Shown here one piece after another: positions 25,901-35,787 of a stretch of DNA of 64,000 nucleotides. The stretch comes from Physcia stellaris (Eukaryota > Ascomycota > Lecanoromycetes > Caliciales > Physciaceae). Under the pieces are notes generated by a model that was given only the letters and a program-made list of their open reading frames with translations, was not told the DNA's origin and searched no databases. Position 1 is the first letter of the stretch; every line of letters starts with the position of its first letter. Position numbers and translations under genes: made by a program. The stretch lies in NCBI GenBank assembly GCA_018902385.1, contig JABSSW010000042.1, positions 248,001 to 312,000 of the forward strand, written 5' to 3'.

Positions 25901-28640
25901 TTTGAAAAATTTAAAACGCAAAATCATCAACGTTTTATCGTATAATCGAAAAATGAATGTCGTCGAAAATCATATTTTTTACGAAAAACGATTTTGTTAT
26001 TATTATAATGAAAAAAAAAATTGTTAATTACAATTTTAATATTTCACGATAAAATCGATGCATCGTTACGAAAAAAACAATTTCAACATAATGCAAACAA
26101 ATTTTGCACATCGAAATTAAATTAAACATTTATATAAATTTGTTGTTGATTTCGTACAATATTTTATATTGTCAAAATAAAAAATAAACAATTTTGAAAA
26201 ATAATCGTTTTTATCATCACAAATGCAAAAATCAATATGTTTTTATTGAAATTTTTTTTTGTTTTTTTGTTTTCAATTCGAAAACATCATGAAAAAAACA
26301 ATTTTTGAACGTTGATAACAAATTTTTCATTTTAAAATTAATTTTGATATTTTAACGTATGTAATTTTGATTGCGTACAATGTTTTATGCAAAAAAAATA
26401 TAAAATTCAAAAATTTGAAAAAACGAAATGTAAAATGAATAATGTTGAAATTATTTCATTTTCGTTATCAATTATCGTTGTTTTTAATTCGAATTATTTT
26501 GTTTTTTTTTTTGAAAACGTTTGTTCAAATTTCATTTGATTTTTTTTTTGTTATAAAATTCGTCGATTTTTTTGTAACAATGTCGTTATCATTCGTTTAT
26601 ACATTTTTTTTTTGTTGTTAATCACATATATCGCGATTTTGTTTTAATTTATTTGTTCGAATATGTTTTTGACGACACGTTTAAATTCAAATACAAAAAC
26701 GAAAACAATAATTTGAATTTTGAAAAATAAAATTTATAACGACGAAAAAAAAATTTACGATTATTTTTTCAAAATGAAAAACGAAATTTTTTAAATAAAA
26801 TGAATGAAATTGACGATGTTGTTAAAACGTTAAACAATGATATTATAATTTCAAAAAAAAATTATTTGCGAAACATATCATTCAAAAAAATTCGATCGAA
26901 AATGAACATAATTGAAACGAATTTGAATTTGAAAAACAAATATTTGAATATTTTTGACGCAAAATGAATGAAAAAAAACGAACAAATATTTGAATAAAAT
27001 AAAAAATCATTACGACGATCGCATTTCGATAAATTTTTGCGATAACAATTCGAAAATTAAAAATGATACGATGAAAACGTTTTGTTTTTGCGCGAAAAAA
27101 AACGTTTCAACAATAACAATTGCACGATTTACACAATTGCGTCAATTGTCAAAAATAATCGTTTCAAATAAAACGTTATAATGCATGTATTCGTAAAATC
27201 ATATTTTTTTTTTCATATCGATATAACGTCAATTGTGAATAAAAAAAAAAATTCAAAAAATCAATTTGAAAACAAACATTTTATTTCAATTGTTATTTTA
27301 TGATCGTCATGTCGTGAATTGATGTTTCGAAATCGAAAAATTTTTTTTTCGCACGTTCGTTTAATTCAAAAATCGTCGTTTTCGCAATTTTTTTTTTATT
27401 TATTTCAATTTTTGCTTTTCATTCAACACAATACAAAATCGTTCATTTTTCACATTTTGACGATAAATTGTAATACGAAATTTTGAATTTGAAAAACGTA
27501 TTTTTGACACGATTTAACGCGTTTTTGAATTTTTATCACGTCGTAAATTTTACACACGTTTAATTGTGATCGTGCGATTGTGTTTTCGATAACGACGAAA
27601 TGAATAATTTTCGACATCAATACATGAAATTCATTTTTTTTAATCAATAACAATTTTACGATTTGTTGCGTTTTTTTTTTTTCATTTCAAATCAAGAAAT
27701 TTGTCGAAATATTTGTTGAAATCGTTTTTTTTTCGATTTTTTTCAGTTTTTTTTTTGTCATTAACAATTTTACGATTTGTTGCGTTTTTTTTTTTTTTTT
27801 TTACAATTTAAATTAAGAAACTTGTCGAAACATTTGTTCGATTCGTTTCTTTTTCGTTTTTTTCATTTTTTTTTTTTTTTTCGTTTCGTTTTTCATTATT
27901 CGTTTCGTCAATATCATTACATCGTTTTTATTTTTTCGATCGACGTTTTCAACATTTTTTTTTCTCGATTCGTACATCATTTTGTTACGATTTTGTTTTG
28001 ACATTTTTTTTGTGCAATCGTTGTTGTTTCGTCAACGTTTCAATATTTTTTTTTGTTTTGTATTCAACATCAATTTTCAACGTTGTCACAACAACAAAAA
28101 AATAATGTTTATTGTTTGTTATATTTCACATGTTAACAATGATTTCAAATTATCAATTCGATTATTTTGAAAATTTTTATTCGCGTCAAAATTTGCGTTT
28201 TGAATTTATAATCATGAAATAAATCATTCGATTGTTCAACATTTTGTTCATCATACGATTCGAATTCGCGATTTTTTGAATGAAAAATGTTTATTTACAA
28301 TTTTAATCGTTAAATCATTCAATCAAATTCGTTTCATTAAAATATTGATTTTTTATTTGCATATATATACATTATGCGATATTTAAACATATTTACATTT
28401 TTTCAATCAAAATCGCATTTTCGTCAATTTTTCATTTTTTTATTTTAACAATTTGCAATTCAAACATTTTTTACATTCGTGAATTTGTTTTTCGTAATTA
28501 TTTTGTATTCGTTCATTTGAATTATCAATTTTTTGTTCGAAAACATCGTGATTATTTTTATTTTCGTTGAATTCATCATGATCATTCAATTATCGATAAT
28601 GTTGTAATTTTAATTCTCGAACGTTAAACTTTGCATCTCA
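23000..28640. other. AT-rich decayed repeat DNA, family not recognised
   Basis: This stretch is very AT-rich and has the same dinucleotide pattern as the rest of the block. Open frames up to about 106 codons occur on both strands, but none resembles a family I know. An 11-bp inverted repeat GTTTATATATT/AATATATAAAC lies near 24426-24462. A simple A/T repeat of TATGATAAAAA and AAAAT units lies at about 25740-25830. It is probably further decayed transposons. The block ends sharply at about 28,640. Confidence 0.6.
27649..27860. repeat. Two-copy tandem repeat with T-tracts
   Basis: The unit starts ACAATTTTACGATTTGTTGC, continues with a long T run, and ends with an AAG-AAA-TTGTCGAAA-ATTTGTT core. 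It occurs at about 27649 and again at about 27767. The second T run is longer. It looks like a local duplication in decayed DNA. Confidence 0.5.
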
Positions 28641-30284
28641 CATTAAGAAAGAATTCTTGTACTGAATTAAAGATTCGCAGATAGAATAGTAGAATAGAAA
28701 ATTTCAGAACGATCATATCCACATTGAAGATGATGATAAAAACAAAGAAAATCTAAATTGCGTCAGAAATCGTCTTGATAAATAATTCAGAGTCTCGGTG
28801 AAAAATAAGAGATAGAGTGAAACATGCTTTTTCAAAGTTTGTGATATTGTCAACGTCGATAAGCAATATGTGCTTATCGCAGCCGTATTTTATAGCTGTT
28901 ACTCTCAGATTAGCGTCCTCAAATCAGTATCTTTTGAGCACATCTCACCAAGGTACTGACAAGCCGAAAGACCGTATTCCCAGATCTGAGAGAGTCAATT
29001 GTTGCCCGTTTCGACCGTCCGTAGGTAGAGATGAATTCGTTACCAATGCAACAAGTATAAGTCAGTCATCGTACCCGTACGGCGACCGAGAGACACGTCG
29101 AGCAGCAAGTCGAAGGACGACAGCCGATGTAGCAAGAATCAGTAGCACGGTTACGGCTTCAAAGAATTCTGGATCGCGATCCTTGCCAAGCCAGAGGACG
29201 GTCTTCACGCAAACTTCACGAGTGGCGGTTATTGCAGCTGTTCAGACTGTTACGTCAACAAGAGTCTTAAAGCAACGCCTCACAAAGCTTTTCCACATGC
29301 GAGCCGGTACAAGGAAAGAGAGATGACATTTACTCTTTGCTTGGACAGCAGTACAGTTGCCGATAGCAAGCACATTCTGGATAGTGGCAAAGAAATCGTC
29401 ATCCGAGCAGATGCATTTGAGGTTTAATTTACAGTCAGCTGAAGCGATAGCTTCGTACGCAGGATACTAGAAGAGGTGTTAGTTCTTCGTCAGGGAGATA
29501 AGAATTGAAAGGCGAACGGCGCATATCGGTACAGTGGCCAGCTGTGGTATTGCCTGAGATATGTCGGCCATTCTTCCAGACTGTCTATCGAGATGTAGCC
29601 CTAGAGGTTACACTGTTTTAAGATAAATCAGATGAAGAAGGGACTTCAACGATGAAAAAGTGCACGCTCAGAGACCAGGAGAATTTGCCACAGCAAGGTA
29701 TCCCGAAACGCTATACCGGTAATGCGGGAGCTCTGACATCAATCTTCCCGAATAATTCTAGTCCGAATTCCAGCACTCTGGGCCGGTTTTTAGGGCCTAC
29801 ATCAATACCAAAAGACCAGTGCAAGAAGAGATATTGATAGAAACATTGATATTAATGTCGTAGACTGAGCAGACCTAAGATACTCGCGATTGAGTAAACG
29901 GCCAGCCGTTTTGAGCACTGAAGTCATAGCCATGAAGAAGATAGATGCTCCTAAGGGTCAAATAGCAATGACAGTTCAATTATCAGGTACGTTTTTGCCG
30001 CAAGAACACAGAGTGCACGAACGACTAATTTTCCCCGCAATAATAAAGAGTAAGGTTGAGATTCCACGTGGGATCAACCCTGCACCATGAAGCCGGCGTA
30101 GGCTTTAAGGTACCTGCAGATGACCGACTCCACGTGGGATTTGCGCGCATGAAGACTAACGTTGAAAGCCTACAGACACGGAAAGAATTAGCTTCTCAAC
30201 GAACAGCGCTAAAATTGATCGGAAAACTAACCGCCTCAAACCCGCCCAGCAATAATCTGATCGGCTCGATCGGGTATAGCATAA
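28641..30284. other. Normal-GC gene-poor stretch with coding-like debris
   Basis: Composition switches to about host-average GC at 28,640. A 169-codon frame (28817-29326) lacks an ATG at its start and resembles no family. Later short plus-strand frames (29652-29837, 29890-30090) are also unassigned. The motif CCACGTGGGAT occurs twice, near 30065 and 30132. This may be an old pseudogene or repeat. I cannot support a gene. Confidence 0.4.
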
Positions 30285-30286
30285 TA

Positions 30287-30552
30287 GGGGCGGTCAGGTC
30301 AGAGTGTATCGAGCCGATACGCTTCTCGATACACCACTCGATACACTGCTCGATACGCTCGATATGCTCGATACAGATGTGACCGCTCTTTCGTGTTGAA
30401 CGATACGTATCGTGAAGATATATAGGGTTGACGAGATCGCGAGTGTATAACCCTAAAGTCGATACGTATCGAGGCGATACAGGTGGGTGTCCCTCCTCTT
30501 CAGACGATATGCCAGAACGTATCGGCTCGTTACGCTCTGATCTGACCGCCCC
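30287..30552. mobile_element. MITE, Tc1/mariner-like
   Basis: The 266-bp unit has terminal inverted repeats of 35 bp with three mismatches. They start GGGGCGGTCA and contain GAGCCGATACG. A TA dinucleotide lies on each side (30285-30286 and 30553-30554), the target duplication used by Tc1/mariner elements. The interior has no coding capacity. It carries a cluster of CTCGATAC units (about 30327-30375) and CGATACGTATCG palindromes. It is a non-autonomous element that would depend on a mariner transposase in trans. Confidence 0.85.
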
Positions 30553-30624
30553 TATTGTCCAGCTTCTTACTACTACTCCGACCACGAGCCAGCTAGATGG
30601 AATCTCGCTCCAGAACCGCAGCCG

Positions 30625-31411
30625 TCAAAATTGCTCAAGTCGTCGGGAAGAGGCTCTTGCTGGCTGCGGAGAGCAACCTAGACTTTTTCTTTTTCCGGTA
30701 TCATGATCTCGCATCTTGTCCTTGAGTTCTTCGAGATAGTAGTGTACCTTAAATCTTAAAGCCACAACTGCCGAATCTAGGATCTTAGCTTGCTTCGTTA
30801 TTCCGAAATTAAAGGTGACGATCTGTGGAGAAATGATTGCGTAAATGGCTGTGTCCCATCCCGCCGTCCTGCCCGTTCTGCTAGCAATAATGTATCCAAG
30901 TAAATCCAGTCGCCGGGTACACAGTCCCAGAATCCTATCAATCACTGTCACACCATGACCCCGATTGACATCAACTAGCTGCATTGACATAACCGATTGG
31001 GGGCTTGTCAAGTACTGGTGGCTACCGGGCAAGAACCTCGTCAGAGAAGTCACCCTTGACAGGCCGTCCTAAGCGCAATGCAATATCCCAGGGGGACGAT
31101 ATAGCGACTATCTCAATCTCATCAGCGATAATGGAGCTCAAACCTTGCGACTGTTGCGCTTGTGTGTGTATGGTGGAAGTTGAAATCTTCCTGGAGGCCG
31201 AGGAGCAGCCAAGCGTGAATGGGGCGAGCTGAGACTCGGCCCGAAGAGCGACATTGATGAGAATTTCAGGACCCGAGAAATTTTTGGGATCGAATAGTTG
31301 TGTGCGTAGAACAGTGTCCTGAAATGACGCAAGAAAATTGAAACAGTCAAGGGGGCTGTCAACGTGGACATGTGACGGACATATACTATTACCTCGAGGT
31401 CTCTTAAGCAA
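30625..31411 (-). pseudogene. Coding-like remnant, product unknown
   Basis: Two minus-strand frames overlap slightly: 31411-31022 (129 codons) and 31053-30625 (142 codons). The first ends near 'PWDIALRLGRPVKGDFSDEV'. The second contains 'NRGHGVTVIDRILGLCTRRLDLLGYIIASRTGRTAGWDTAIYAI' in separate short runs and ends in a Lys/Arg-rich tail. The amino-acid usage looks like real protein. The frame switch could be a missed intron or an old frameshift. I do not recognise the family. It may be a truncated host gene next to the MITE. Confidence 0.35.
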
Positions 31412-31870
31412 CGTTGTCTAAGGCATGGTTTCCTTCACGCATCATATAAATGCCGGGTCTTGGGATGTGAAAAAGACAATCGTGGAGACTTATGTGGGAT
31501 GTCATGATAAAGTACGGTGCCAATTCAAACGAAACTCAGATTTTGTCGACGCCGCATGATTCGATCAGAGATCAAGCCGGGATATTAGACGATTCGACAT
31601 TGACACCCAGCTCAGAGCCGCTCCACACAAACCGCCGCATAGAAGCTTCGTAATCAAGTCCATCCGCACAAAAGCGAGCATAAGTCCTTCCTAAGCGCTG
31701 TTCTTGCGCTGCATGTGAGTTATCTCTAAAGCCGCCAATGAAGAGATTTACCTCCAACGAACTAACCTTCCTGTATCGAGAGCGATCCCGCATTCCCGTG
31801 TTCCTGTTGACCATTGAGAGCAAATCAGGACGCCGGGCGCTCGCATGGTGGCATGTCCAGCCAGCCAGAG
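31412..31870. other. Intergenic, nothing recognised
   Basis: No gene is supported here. It probably holds the promoter of the secreted protein gene that follows on the plus strand. Confidence 0.5.
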
Positions 31871-32491
31871 ATGATGAAGCACCAATGGTCCAAGCTTCTA
31901 ATAGTCATCCTTTCAACCTCCGCCCTCGCCTTCCATATACGAATTCGAACAGACAACCATATCACCAATTCACGACCTCCTGCCAGATTGCTACATCCTT
32001 TATCGTTATCGCCACATGAATCGGAATTCTCACCTCGCTCGCCACAAGAGATCGACTCCGCCCCAACCTCCGACCCCCTCGACAAGCCAAGTCACCATTT
32101 CATCACCATCGACTACGCTATCTTAGATCCCGTTTCTCCAGCCGCCGAATACCTCGTCCTCCTCTATAGCACAGCGCTTGCGGAATTACGAGCCCACATG
32201 AAGGGATCTGGCGACATTGCGCCGCTGAATTTTGGATCAGTTGACGGCACCCAGGCGCTTGGATTCAAGTATGGCAACTTCAAGTTGATGTTCCGATATG
32301 ATGGACCAGATGGAAACAGCGGAAATAGGGACCTGGGATTGGAATGGGGGGTCCTAGAGGTATTTTGCAAGGATATAATAGAAAAGTCGAAGAGGGGGAT
32401 GCCCTTGACTTTCAAGGGATGGTTGAAGAAGGTAGGGGATGATGAAGATATTGTGTTCGTAAGTATGCTTGTGGATGAGGAGGCGACATGA
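31871..32491 (+). CDS. Small secreted protein, family unknown
   Basis: A 206-residue frame starts at the ATG pair at 31871/31874. The frame is open further upstream but has no earlier ATG that places the hydrophobic segment at the N-terminus. Residues 1-22 (MMKHQWSKLLIVILSTSALA) have the form of a signal peptide. A Ser/Pro-rich linker to about residue 72 follows, then a globular domain with 'HHFITIDYAI', 'LYSTALAELRAHM', 'LGLEWGVLEVFCKDIIEK' and 'LTFKGWLKKV'. I know no catalytic motif in it. Layout and several positions resemble the minus-strand gene at 41118-41669. It is probably exported. An effector-like role is only a guess. Confidence 0.7.
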   Translation: MMKHQWSKLLIVILSTSALAFHIRIRTDNHITNSRPPARLLHPLSLSPHESEFSPRSPQEIDSAPTSDPLDKPSHHFITIDYAILDPVSPAAEYLVLLYSTALAELRAHMKGSGDIAPLNFGSVDGTQALGFKYGNFKLMFRYDGPDGNSGNRDLGLEWGVLEVFCKDIIEKSKRGMPLTFKGWLKKVGDDEDIVFVSMLVDEEAT

Positions 32492-33158
32492 CAGGTGGGA
32501 ACTGCAGTGATGGGACAGCCCGCCCTTTTCTGTTCCTATGTTCTACTTAGAACTTGGGCGTCAGGCAAAGATGCTCTGTCGAGGTGGACCTTGTAACAGT
32601 CAGGGTGATGAGATCTTGTGTCTCAGCATGATAAGCATGCACAGTGGACGTATCTGAAGCTGGCGAACATATAAAATCAATTTGTCCTGCGAGAACAGAC
32701 CCATCTCGGAATCTTGAAGCGACAAACATTTATCTTGGCTCATGGGTGGACTGGAACCCACACGGGTAACTCCATTCAACATCCGCCATCTAAGAACTGG
32801 CTGTGTGATGTCTCACTGAAGTGCCACCTAGGTGGCAGATGGAATAGAACGGTAGAGATCAATCTCTGATCTGGTCCAAGAATTGGTGCGTGATGTCTCA
32901 CTGAAGTGCCACCTGGGTGGCAGATGAAATAGAACGGTAGAGATCAATCTCTGACAGATCATCAGAGAACCCAAACCTACGATCTCATCTGCTTTCACGA
33001 AACCTACCGTCTCAGCATGACTGCCCGCGTCATCGCCCCTTCAGAAGAAAAATATATTATGAAAAATCACAAAATTTCACAAGAACAAATACTTCGCAGA
33101 AACCCCATTCCTTGATTATCATTAACCGACACTACTCTACCACAGAAGCCCATCGCGC
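32492..33158. other. Intergenic, with local tandem duplication
   Basis: No gene is supported. A segment of about 85 bp is duplicated head to tail at about 32790-32960. The core TGATGTCTCACTGAAGTGCC recurs at 32806 and 32891 with few differences. A short tRNA-like T-arm near 32745-32765 lacks a partner acceptor stem. Confidence 0.6.
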
Positions 33159-33503
33159 TCAAGCCGCAAATCTCACCCTCCTTCCCTCCTCTCCTTGTTC
33201 CCCTCCCATATCACTGCCCCCTTCCCACCCTACACTTCTCCCTCTATCTCTACTACTTCTCCTCCCCTCCCCAATCTCCCACTCATCCACCATATCCCAT
33301 CCCACAATAACCCAATCGCCGCCAATCGGCTCAGATTCCTTAGACCCCAGCAGACAATATTTATTTAAAAATCTCTCCATCCAATCACCGTAGCTGGGGA
33401 CGCTGTGGTATAGTATGAAGCTTACAGAGCAGATTATCCAGAGCAGCAGGAAGAGGATGAGGGATATGAGGGTGGGGGTGGGGATTATTTCGGAGGTTGT
33501 CAT
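33159..33503 (-). CDS. Small one-TM protein, hypothetical
   Basis: A 114-codon frame starts with an ATG at 33503. Residues 10-32 (ISLILFLLLWIICSVSFIL core) form a clear membrane segment. 'YGDWMERFLNKYCLL' follows, then a Gly/Arg/Glu-rich low-complexity tail that may be non-coding read-through of a GA-rich strand. No family is recognised. The pyrimidine-rich opposite strand also gives an open frame, so coding is not certain. Confidence 0.4.
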   Translation of the reverse strand: MTTSEIIPTPTLISLILFLLLWIICSVSFILYHSVPSYGDWMERFLNKYCLLGSKESEPIGGDWVIVGWDMVDEWEIGEGRRSSRDRGRSVGWEGGSDMGGEQGEEGRRVRFAA

Positions 33504-34596
33504 CTCGTTGGGCGGGGGGAGATGGGCTGGGTTAGGTTTTTTGTGGATGATTATGTGGTCGGGGTAGATAGATAGATGGATGGACGGAGGGGGTAATAAA
33601 AAATTTGCCAGAAAGCTTGGTAATATGAAAGCTTAGAAATCTGTGAAAAGTGGGGGGACAATGCCATTGTTCTCGACTTCTTTGTTGTCTCGCTATCCAA
33701 GCATCTCTTTGTTGCCTAGATTCCTCCCTCCTCCCCGGTTCAACCTCCCTACGTCCCATGTACCACCAACTTGAGACATTCAACTCCATTAGCACTGCTT
33801 TCCCGATCTCATCCAATACCAAAATCACTCTTCCCTGTTCCCACGCAAAATCTCCAAAACCGCGCCTTCGCTACAACACCCAAAGGAAAATAAATGAATA
33901 TCTAGAAGGTTTACCACGATACCATCTCTCATACTCCTCATTCTCTGATTTATGCCCGTGGTAATCTCTCTCTCTCTCTCGTTCTCTGCGAGCGAAAGGG
34001 AAGAATCCTGGGCGTGGGGCGGTGCGCGATGGGGTGGAGAGATATGTACATGGAGGGAGATCTAGAAGATGGTAGAGTTGTTGGTAAGGGGTGGTGAATG
34101 AGATATTTTGGGAAGTGGGATGTGGATGGTTGTGGAAGGAGGGAATTGAGGAATTGGGAGTTTTGGAGGGGGGTGTTTATCCCTTGATTTGGGGCATGTT
34201 GATACTGAAATAAAAATAAAGAAAAAATGTTTGACCGATCCTGTCACCAACATTATAAATGTAACATAAGAAAGATCAAATACAAAAAATAGGACCACTG
34301 ATTACCAGCCCATGGGAGAGCTCGCTTGCTCATGTGTGATCGGTCTAGGAGTGCAGTGATCGAGAAAGCCTCTTGTGTGCGCGTTGAATAACTTGAATAG
34401 GTCGGTGGGATACATATGACGCTGTCATTGGTAGTTTTTTATCATTTATGATCGAAACAGATCGCTCATTCGGTTGACATCGAAAAGCCTGGGTCCAAAT
34501 AATCCTCTTCGTGACTGTCTATCAAGATCCATTAAACACTGTTTAGATACTAGAGCCCTACAATAAACAATAAAGCTCTCGATAGCCTATCGGCCG
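33504..34596. other. Intergenic, nothing firm
   Basis: Short overlapping frames occur on both strands. There is a GATAGATAGATG microsatellite near 33567 and a CT run near 33967. No conserved protein is visible. Confidence 0.5.
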
Positions 34597-35787
34597 TTAG
34601 ACACCGAAATTCCAAAGCAACTGGTGATCTGATGACCTTTCCATACTCTTCCAGGCTTGCCTCACCGTGCATATCTTAGCAAATGGAGTCTTGGTACGCC
34701 TCTCGAAACGTTGTTTTATCGGAAATTCAAACTCGGGTTCTCGTAACTTGGGTTTTGCTCGAAAGACGTTCCATGTGGGATTACTTGTACTCCCATCCAG
34801 CGTGGTAACAGAATCCTGCGGCTTCGGAGCGAGGGATGCACTAGCTTCTGTATACTGCCACTTGGTGATGACCAGAGACAGCCTGTTGTTGAAACCGTGG
34901 ACTCTTTTGAGACCCACACAGATTTCCGTAGGGCACCGGTTGCAGCGCAGGAACAGGCTAACGTAAAAGCCGAAGCTGGCGTACCTACTTACCTGAGAAA
35001 TACCATCGTTGAGCATCTCGTCTTCGTCATTCCTCGAGTTCTTATGCTCACAGACTGTGAAGAAAAGTTTTCTTCCGGCTTTCCTGAACTGAATGTCCTC
35101 AACCACATTCAGCCAGTATTGAGTGCGAGAATAGATCCTGTCGTGAATAAAGAAAGCTTCCCAGAAGTTGAGTCCTGGAGCTCTCATCGCGAAGATGGTA
35201 AGCTTTGAGCTTGCTGGGGATGCAAGTTTCAGATATCTCATCGCGTCTAGTTTGAGGTTGTTTTGATAGAGTTTTTTTGCCACCTCCAGATGACATAGAC
35301 CGAGCGTATCTCGTTTCAAGGCATTTGACAAGACGCAGTGCCCGTCGGTTATCCTCGTGAATCTGCTTTTGACTGTCAGACTGTCTTCGCACTGTTTTAG
35401 AATATTGTGTATTCTCAGACAGCGGTAGCAAACGAATGTATTAAGAGACTTGGCGCTGATGGTCCTTAAGAAAAGCACCTTCTCGTGTGCTTTCATGTCC
35501 GTTGTAACCGGATCCTCTAAGTCCGGCGTTGGAACAATTAGACTGGTGATGTAGGGTTTAGCAAGGATCCCAAAGAAGTCGTGACTGCAAACTGCCAGCG
35601 CCGCGGCGGAGGGAACTGGTAGGTAGGAAGCGATTTGGAGGATGAGCTCGGTAGGTAACAGGTCGAAGTATGGCGGACCCAGTTTCAAACCCGTTGTCGG
35701 ATCTATCTTTGTGCATGGCGGCCTGCGCGATACATCGATGTGGAATTTGCCTTTAAGGCTTAACAGGCGTTCAGTGAGAGATTTCAT
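34597..35787 (-). CDS. F-box domain protein
   Basis: The frame gives 396 residues from the ATG at 35787. The frame is open about 26 codons further, but only from a TTG. A TATAAATA box at 35851-35860 lies about 65 bp upstream of this ATG and supports it. Residues 41-75 ('FDLLPTELILQIASYLPVPS' onward) are a typical F-box (LP-E-I-L-I--YL). Two Cys-x2-Cys pairs follow ('CYRCLRIHN' and 'CNRCPTEIC'), possibly a small zinc-binding fold, as in other fungal F-box proteins of this architecture. F-box proteins recruit substrates to SCF ubiquitin ligases through Skp1. The substrate is unknown. No intron is needed. Confidence 0.85.
   Translation of the reverse strand: MKSLTERLLSLKGKFHIDVSRRPPCTKIDPTTGLKLGPPYFDLLPTELILQIASYLPVPSAAALAVCSHDFFGILAKPYITSLIVPTPDLEDPVTTDMKAHEKVLFLRTISAKSLNTFVCYRCLRIHNILKQCEDSLTVKSRFTRITDGHCVLSNALKRDTLGLCHLEVAKKLYQNNLKLDAMRYLKLASPASSKLTIFAMRAPGLNFWEAFFIHDRIYSRTQYWLNVVEDIQFRKAGRKLFFTVCEHKNSRNDEDEMLNDGISQVSRYASFGFYVSLFLRCNRCPTEICVGLKRVHGFNNRLSLVITKWQYTEASASLAPKPQDSVTTLDGSTSNPTWNVFRAKPKLREPEFEFPIKQRFERRTKTPFAKICTVRQAWKSMERSSDHQLLWNFGV

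Noticed and set aside
1-28640. Mitochondrial or plasmid origin of the AT-rich block
   Set aside because: It holds Ty3-type and Helitron remnants typical of nuclear DNA and joins normal gene space without a break. No mitochondrial gene is present.
28817-29326. A 169-codon open frame in normal-GC DNA
   Set aside because: It lacks an ATG at its start, shows no motif, and has no supporting neighbours. Kept only as coding-like debris.
32740-32795. A tRNA-like T-arm on the minus strand (GGGTTCCAGTCCACC)
   Set aside because: No complementary acceptor stem or D-arm lies at the required distance. It is only a partial match.
33385-33430. GTGGTATAGT, which resembles a tRNA D-arm
   Set aside because: No T-arm or acceptor pairing was found downstream.
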